This document shows, in pieces, positions 21,195 to 26,013 of a stretch of DNA of 26,013 nucleotides. The translations under genes and the position numbers were made by a program. How positions within the stretch are numbered: position 1 is the first letter of the stretch; every line of letters starts with the position of its first letter. Source of the DNA: Spirogloea muscicola (taxonomy: Eukaryota > Streptophyta > Zygnematophyceae > Spirogloeales > Spirogloeaceae); NCBI GenBank assembly GCA_009602725.1, contig WELB01000003.1, positions 260,783 to 286,795 on the forward strand. Reading direction: 5' to 3'. The notes below the pieces were generated by a model. It was not told the DNA's origin, ran no database searches, and worked only from the letters and a program-made list of their open reading frames with translations.

Positions 21195-21545
21195 TCCGGG
21201 GTTACAGATCACCCGGTTGGTGATGAATTTCGCGGGCCCTGGCGATCGACGTAAACGGGGCTTTCGACAGCCGCTGACTGGATCTCCTCCAGCGGCTTGC
21301 CCGTCAGGCCATTGACCGGCGGCCGGGTCTGCCAGGGGCGTTGCCCGGCTTCAACGCCGCCAGTTCGCTCGCCCAGGTATTCCATGTGCGCCTGGCGGTC
21401 TCGTTCCACCGCTCCCTTGCCTACGCCGTCCACTCTCGCGAGCAGGCCGTGGTGCTATGGCTGCTGCCTCTGGGTCTCGGCGGAGTGCCTCTTTCCCTTG
21501 CAGCGAGCTACTCTGACTTGATGTTGCTCACTCGCGGGTACTGAG
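21195..21545 (+). pseudogene. Decayed reverse-transcriptase-like retroelement fragment
   Basis: At 21236-21274 one frame reads ALAIDVNGAFDSR. It matches the pattern of reverse-transcriptase motif A in non-LTR elements (hydrophobic, D, V/I, x, GAFD, S). An in-frame TGA follows at once at 21275-21277, and the frame then continues LDLLQRLARQAIDRRPG. A second frame runs to YSDLMLLTRGY and a stop at 21541-21543. No complete RT domain, YxDD-type motif or endonuclease can be read here, so this is a broken remnant at best. Confidence 0.45.
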
Positions 21546-22076
21546 CTCCCCTCTGCATCGTCTCGTGTTCTGTAGTGTAGTCCTTTTTCGACACCTCTTT
21601 TCTTTGGCTTTGGACGTTGTCCATTGTTTTTGGGCTGGCTTTGCAAGCTACTCTTCTCTAAGGGCGAGCAGTTTCTTCTTCTTCTATTGGAAGTGACTTT
21701 CTACTTTTGGTTCTGCCCTCTAGTTATCCGATCCGATCCGCACTTGCTGACTAGAGGTTGTTGAGCGTCCACCCGCAGAAGTCATGGACTGTGGTTTCGT
21801 GCGATTTTGCGCCTCTGCCCTTCCAGACCTTATTCATTTCTTTGGGCTTGCTTTCTGTTTTTCTTTGGGCTGGCCTCTCACAGCCACTGCCTTACGTTGG
21901 AATAGGTGCTGTGTCTTTCCTTCTTCTGAAAATTTCGTGTATTGTAAAAAATGAAGGCCAAATGGCTAAGTACAAAGGCAAGCACATGTGACATAACCTA
22001 CAGCAGATTGACCCGCTCAGTAACCACGGGTCAATACGTGAAGGTCGCTAATCGATGCCTGGATACTAGATGGCAG
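21546..22076. other. Retroelement-associated noncoding stretch
   Basis: Pyrimidine-rich on the plus strand, with TTCTTTGGGCT-like motifs repeated near 21600, 21630 and 21840-21870, and one dispersed-repeat copy at 21866-21898. No coding region is supported. Confidence 0.4.
21866..21898 (-). repeat. Dispersed repeat copy (core GGCNNTGGCTGTGA)
   Basis: The reverse complement matches 11266-11299 with two substitutions and one 1-nt indel. The 14-nt core recurs in the tandem array at 22978-23151. Confidence 0.6.
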
Positions 22077-23048
22077 TTACGAAGCCCTTCTGCCACCAAC
22101 TAGAGCTCGCCCAGCTTTCTGGTGCAAAGCGTTAGCCTGAGCATGCTGCAAACAGGCCGAAATTTGTCGTCGCAAGAATGACAGATATGCAGCTGGCAAG
22201 CGCATGTTAGCCGGGTACACATCTGCATGTCGTGTGTAGCTTAGATTGGCAATATTCTGAAGGAGAGAGTGGAAGAGAGGACCTAAACAGCCAAAGATGT
22301 CGACTGCCGCTGGCAGGAGCTGATCGCATTGGGGGTAATTGGAGTAGTGCTGCAGCTTTCTTTGTTCTGCACTGCCCACTGCGTGGCCAGCAATGTGTGT
22401 CGATGCTTGACCATTAGAGGCCTCCGTAACAACAACATCGACCAAGGCCCGTGATCCTCCACAAGGTTGCACGCCCACAATATCAAGCGTGCGGCGATGA
22501 TGACGTCCCTGGGCATCCGTTGTGATAGGCATGGTGTTGTTCAATTCCATGACCGCACGGTACCTGGCTTCGCGCATCAAACCCGCCAGGGCATCGCGGA
22601 GGAGGTTGTGGATGCCCACCACTTCTGGTCCAGTGGGGTATCGCAGCATGTGAGTGGCGAGCTCAGCACCCTCTGCACGGAAGCCACTCTCACACTGGCG
22701 CACTCCGACCGGGCAGTTAGGTGGCAGGCCGAGGAAGAGTTGAAGCAATGTCCTAAAGGCCTCGGAGCTGATGCTGAAGGCGTTGGCAACGGCGTGTGAG
22801 GTGATGCAGTCGGTGGCACCAGATGTGGCTAGAGAAAGCTGTCTTGCCAGGCTCCTTGGGTTGTTTTGAATCTCTGGCAGCCTCCTCAACCTTCTGCGGC
22901 AATCATCTCCCACTGCCGTAAACGGTCTGGATAGTGCCCCTCTATCAGAAGCTTGGGCGAGGGCGTGGGTTAGCCTCTCACACCCATCGCCTTTCCTTTT
23001 AGAATGCTTTACCCATTTGGCTTTCTGGCATTTCACAGCCCTCGCCAT
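22077..23048 (-). CDS. LINE-type restriction-like endonuclease domain ORF (retroelement-derived), 323 aa
   Basis: An intact ATG-to-stop frame. Its order of motifs resembles the C-terminal part of RLE-type non-LTR retrotransposon proteins: a LQLFLGLPP segment near 103-111, a degenerate zinc-finger-like stretch (C112, C119, H133, with the usual last Cys lost), an HNLLRDALAGLMREA helix at 147-161, then a PD-(D/E)XK-like core with D189 (RRTLDIVG) and D204 (ALVDVVVTEA). AEQRKLQHYSNY and VDIFGCLGPLF follow, as in the elements' C-terminal region. There is no reverse transcriptase upstream on this strand, so it is either a 5'-truncated insertion or a captured domain. The first ~26 residues are encoded by the local tandem repeat. 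It could be expressed; the sequence alone does not say. Confidence 0.6.
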   Translation of the reverse strand: MARAVKCQKAKWVKHSKRKGDGCERLTHALAQASDRGALSRPFTAVGDDCRRRLRRLPEIQNNPRSLARQLSLATSGATDCITSHAVANAFSISSEAFRTLLQLFLGLPPNCPVGVRQCESGFRAEGAELATHMLRYPTGPEVVGIHNLLRDALAGLMREARYRAVMELNNTMPITTDAQGRHHRRTLDIVGVQPCGGSRALVDVVVTEASNGQASTHIAGHAVGSAEQRKLQHYSNYPQCDQLLPAAVDIFGCLGPLFHSLLQNIANLSYTRHADVYPANMRLPAAYLSFLRRQISACLQHAQANALHQKAGRALVGGRRAS

Positions 23049-23151
23049 TCTGAATGAGCTGCTTCTTCTCTTACTTTCTGAGCTGACCCTTCACAGCCAT
23101 GGCCCCCTTCTGGAATGAACTCTAGATTGGGCTCGCCTCACAGCCATTGCC
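22978..23151 (-). repeat. Four imperfect ~50-bp tandem units spanning the start of the RLE-like ORF
   Basis: The 14-nt core (TCACAGCCATNGCC on plus) starts at 22978, 23033, 23091 and 23138, a spacing of 55, 58 and 47 bp. Flanks share TTCTGGAATG-like and AGAATG-like stretches. The ATG of the ORF (23046-23048) sits at the end of the second core. Confidence 0.65.
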
Positions 23152-23964
23152 CCCTTTGAAGAGCTTCTTCGTCTTCGTGCCACCAAATGCATTATTGCTC
23201 TCCCGAGTGAAGAGCGCAAAAGCTGACTGCAATACTTGTCTCACGTTGCCGCTGCACCTCGGAGAGGAGCCAACCTCCCAACTTACACAGTGACCGTTGT
23301 GACTTGCCCAGGATTGCATGCAGCAAGCATGAATAAAGGAGCCGGCTCAGAATACAGACTGGACTCCTAGAAGAGGCGGAAGCTGCAATGAACGAGATGG
23401 AAAGGGGCTTGGGCTGCCACCAAGAGGCCGTGGCTGATAGGACCCAGTGAAAATAGGACGCAGTAAGGACAAGAGGTGCCCAGCCACGAAGGACGCCATT
23501 GAGAGTTGGTGCCGAAGGGGCCGCGGATTCAAAGAGCCAGACCAGATCTTCTTGACTGCTGGGCAGGACGCTCCAGTTGCTAGATGGACACATATACTGG
23601 ACACCTCAGTGACTTTCGAGATTAATGGAGGACCAGAGGTCGTCATCGCTGTGGCGCTCAAAGACATTCAGGACACGACTAACATGTGCAGGCGTTTGTT
23701 ACCAAATTTGCCACAGTGTCGCAGTGTTTTAGATTGAAATTTATGTGAGGAGTGCCAAAACATTGATCTCCTCAGTCTCTTTCGGGACCTCTTCGAGGAC
23801 AAGACTGCAATCAAGTTTGACCCTCACCTCTCCTTTTCCACCCATGCAAGCGCTTTTGAGTTGAGAGACCACGCAGCGAAATTGTCCTGTACTCTTTGAC
23901 AACGAGATGAAAAATCTGAAGGGCATGGGGCTTGGAGCTCTATGTAGAGCTTCCACAGCTACTC
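23152..23964. other. No gene assigned; one plus-strand frame of 96 codons
   Basis: 23447-23737 (+) encodes a frame containing VARWTHILDTSVTFEINGG. It is protein-like, but I do not recognise it and see no splice partners. It may be further mobile-element debris. The right end, up to 23964, should hold the 3' UTR of the FAM192A-like gene; no TGTAA was found there on the minus strand. Confidence 0.3.
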
Positions 23965-25938
23965 TCAATCATCTTCATCCTCGCCGTCACTTGCATATGA
24001 TACAAGGCTTGGAACTATTGTAGCTGCATTGTCAGCTACCACAAGAGGCACTACGCTTGCACTAGCTGGTACCGTTGCATGAGCCCCAGGTGCTGACGAC
24101 ACTAACGTGCTTTGCAGCTGGGCCCCAGCAACTTTCACAGTCGGTTTGTGCTTTTTCAGTGCATGCTTCACCTGTATATGACTGGCGACTAGTCGGTCAG
24201 AGGTCTTCCTTGATTTGATTGACTTGTCATCCTGCACACAATGCGCACATTGATCAGCAACAGGAGAACATGGGGCTGGAGCTATCAAATGATGTTGTTC
24301 CGCAAGGCACCAGCAAACTACATCCTCTTGCTGGAGGCTGCAACCTGTGATGCACTTGTTCACACAGGGAAGAAGCACTTGTGCAAAGGAAAACATGAGC
24401 AGGACCTTTTCAGACATGGCACGAGGCACTGAAGTCTCAATTGCTGGTATTGTACGTTCCAGAATAGCAGCCTGCACCAATTAAAGTGTATGTAGATGAA
24501 ACAACGGTGATTCAGTGATAAAGCGAAGTGATGCATGGGAAACCTGGGCTGACAGTAATTCAGTGACATAACACCGCAGTGACATAACACTAGCTGGGAC
24601 CTCAGTGCAGCCACATTTGGATATTTGTGCACTGCTAGTGAACCTGAAAATTTGTGAGTTCCCGAGCCTCTTCGTCAGCCTGTGACTTCTCAATATCCCG
24701 TCTTTGCTGTCAGAAGCAACATAGCATCAAGCAAATCCCGTCTGACAATGTAACTGGCAGCACGCATTACATCCTGGCAGCAAGCATTCATTGAGCACTT
24801 GGCAACTCTAATTTCAGTCCTTGAGCATTCCCGAGCAGGCATACTGGAGACCGAGCCACGACACATTGGCAGAAACGGTTCAAGTAAAGTAGCTGCAATG
24901 TCATCAAGTCAACTGCACGTGCCTATGGGGCAGCATGATAACCTTGAGGCAGAAGCACAGAAGGCCAGGTTGATGAGCTTACCTTCTCCACAGCCTCCAA
25001 AAATTCTGTCTCCTCGTCATCCAAAGCTTTTGGTGGTACTGTGAACATAAGAAACAATACTACTCAGATTTGTGGAATCTGTTTGCCCTGACAAGCATGG
25101 CAAGCTGTAGCAAGTATAATCACTAAGCTGTTTGGAATGCCATGGACAGTAGCTTGTGCAGGAGCAGGGTAGAAGAACCTAAGGAGATAGTCTGGCAGCA
25201 CACAGATCACAGAAGCTTTGCAGAGGAGGGGGTAAGAAGGTACAGTTTCTGAATTTCTCTTTGAATTCGGCGTCCTTCTTCTCCTTGTTCTCTTTCAAAA
25301 TCTGCACTAGTCATGGACATGGAACTCCATGAGAAGCTTATCAAATCACGCGCGTGCAAGAGTTATACCGGGGCACTTTAGCATTTCCTAACTCAACCAA
25401 CTGTCGGCCGCTGGGCTTCGAAGGTGAGCTACACCTGCAGCACGAGACTTAAATGCTTCGTGACGCTAGGCGAGGTAAGCAAGCGCTATCAGTAGCAGAG
25501 TTGGCCAGCGACCTCGTAGAGAGGCCTGTCCGCTGGCACCGTGCCATCCTCGGGGCGTGCTCCGCGAACCTGCCGAACCTTCTCCAACTGCGAGAGCCGC
25601 GAGCTGCAAACATCAGCTGCAGCGTCAGCCACATTGCAGACAGCAAGATGGAGCAAAGAAAGGAAAGAAGGATGCGGCTGCCGATACCATAAGAGCGGCT
25701 GTTAACGCCAGCCAGGTGCATGCAGAGGATGGTCATGACCACACTGGTGGAGCCACATGGGAGTGCCACCATGCTAGCGCAAGCCATATGTTGCTGCTCG
25801 AGGAGCCTGTGGCGCGCCTTGCCGTGGCAGCCCGAGCCGTGCAGCGCGGGAGGCGACGTCTCGCTCCCAGCTCACCTCCGTCTCGGTCACGAATTGCAGG
25901 GCGTGGCCGCCGCCGCCGCCGCCACCTTCGCCCATCAT
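23965..25938 (-). CDS. FAM192A/NIP30 N-terminal-domain protein
   Basis: Seven exons in transcript order: 25938-25876, 25587-25513, 25301-25244, 25038-24983, 24706-24644, 24471-24406, 24231-23965. All phases agree, giving 215 residues. The start is the first of two ATGs at 25938-25933, followed by a poly-Gly run. The NIP30 domain covers about 15-125: FVTETELEKVRQVRG, PEDGTVPADRPLYEILKENK, KKDAEFKEKFRN and PPKALDDEETEFLEAVE, then a charged helix (QRRDIEKSQADEEARELTNF). The Lys-rich middle and the acidic end (SLVSYASDGEDEDD) are as in plant homologues. The human protein FAM192A/PIP30 binds the proteasome activator PA28-gamma, and fungal Fyv6 is linked to splicing. The role in algae is not established. 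Neighbours give no functional hint. Confidence 0.87.
24561..24590. repeat. 14-bp direct repeat in a FAM192A-like intron
   Basis: CAGTGACATAACAC occurs at 24561-24574 and again at 24577-24590. A second near-duplicate pair, CTGGCAGCACGCATT/CTGGCAGCAAGCATT, lies at 24754-24768 and 24774-24788 in the preceding intron. Confidence 0.6.
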
Positions 25939-26013
25939 CGCCGCGGCGATCTCCGGTCGCCGCCGCCGCCGCAGCCGCTGCCGGGGGCGGCGAGCTCCTC
26001 GCAGGCCGTCACC
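25939..26013. promoter_or_regulatory. GC-rich leader and promoter edge of the FAM192A-like gene
   Basis: GCC/CGG-rich sequence upstream of the start codon, running off the window. It resembles the GC-rich 5' ends of the other genes here. No specific element is identified. Confidence 0.35.

Noticed and set aside
22467-22799. Plus-strand 110-codon frame inside the LINE-like ORF
   Set aside because: It is a shadow of the minus-strand 323-codon ORF, which carries the recognisable motifs.
1-26013. CRISPR arrays, bacterial operons, tRNA or rRNA genes, viral genes
   Set aside because: No regularly spaced identical repeats, no Shine-Dalgarno-led gene runs, no tRNA-like cloverleaf or rRNA core that I could recognise, and no viral structural or replication motifs.

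Overview
The window looks like nuclear DNA of a green alga, probably a trebouxiophyte-type chlorophyte. This is inferred from intron-dense genes with GT...CAG introns, very GC-rich 5' ends, UGUAA-type poly(A) signals downstream of two genes, and proteins whose closest recognisable relatives are plant families. Nothing in it is bacterial. There are three assembly ambiguities: an N gap at 11411-11804 and single Ns at 15232 and 21100.

Layout, left to right. 1-630: GC-rich leader with a retroelement-like scrap at its left edge. 631-3465 (+): nine-exon RhoGAP-domain protein of the plant At5g61530 type whose catalytic residues appear to be lost. 4159-8457 (-): sixteen-exon GT28/UGT80-type glycosyltransferase, convergent with the RhoGAP gene. 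8581-10883 (+): seven-exon 5-formyltetrahydrofolate cyclo-ligase, divergent from the glycosyltransferase across 123 bp in which each gene carries a short upstream ORF. 11805-13179 (+): single-exon PHT4;6-like anion/phosphate transporter whose start lies in the gap. About 13320-14934 (-): a gene of which three phase-consistent exons can be built, with a weak resemblance to NECAP coat-associated proteins. 15899-21050 (-): sixteen-exon BTB/BACK/discoidin protein of the At2g30600 type. 21180-23190: an island of retroelement debris, including an intact 323-codon ORF resembling the C-terminal part of a restriction-like-endonuclease LINE. 23965-25938 (-): seven-exon FAM192A/NIP30-domain protein.

I rebuilt exon structures by hand from splice-site phase and conserved family motifs. 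In six genes every exon joins in phase, except that the first exon of the transporter is hidden by the gap. The genes do not form one pathway; they are ordinary housekeeping loci (GTPase signalling, lipid glycosylation, folate, phosphate transport, ubiquitin-adaptor-like, nuclear/proteasome-associated). I did not find a convincing new multi-gene system. The most unusual points are the apparent pseudo-GAP, the uORF-bearing divergent promoter, the retroelement-derived ORF whose start codon lies inside a ~50-bp tandem repeat, and the unresolved NECAP-like gene.
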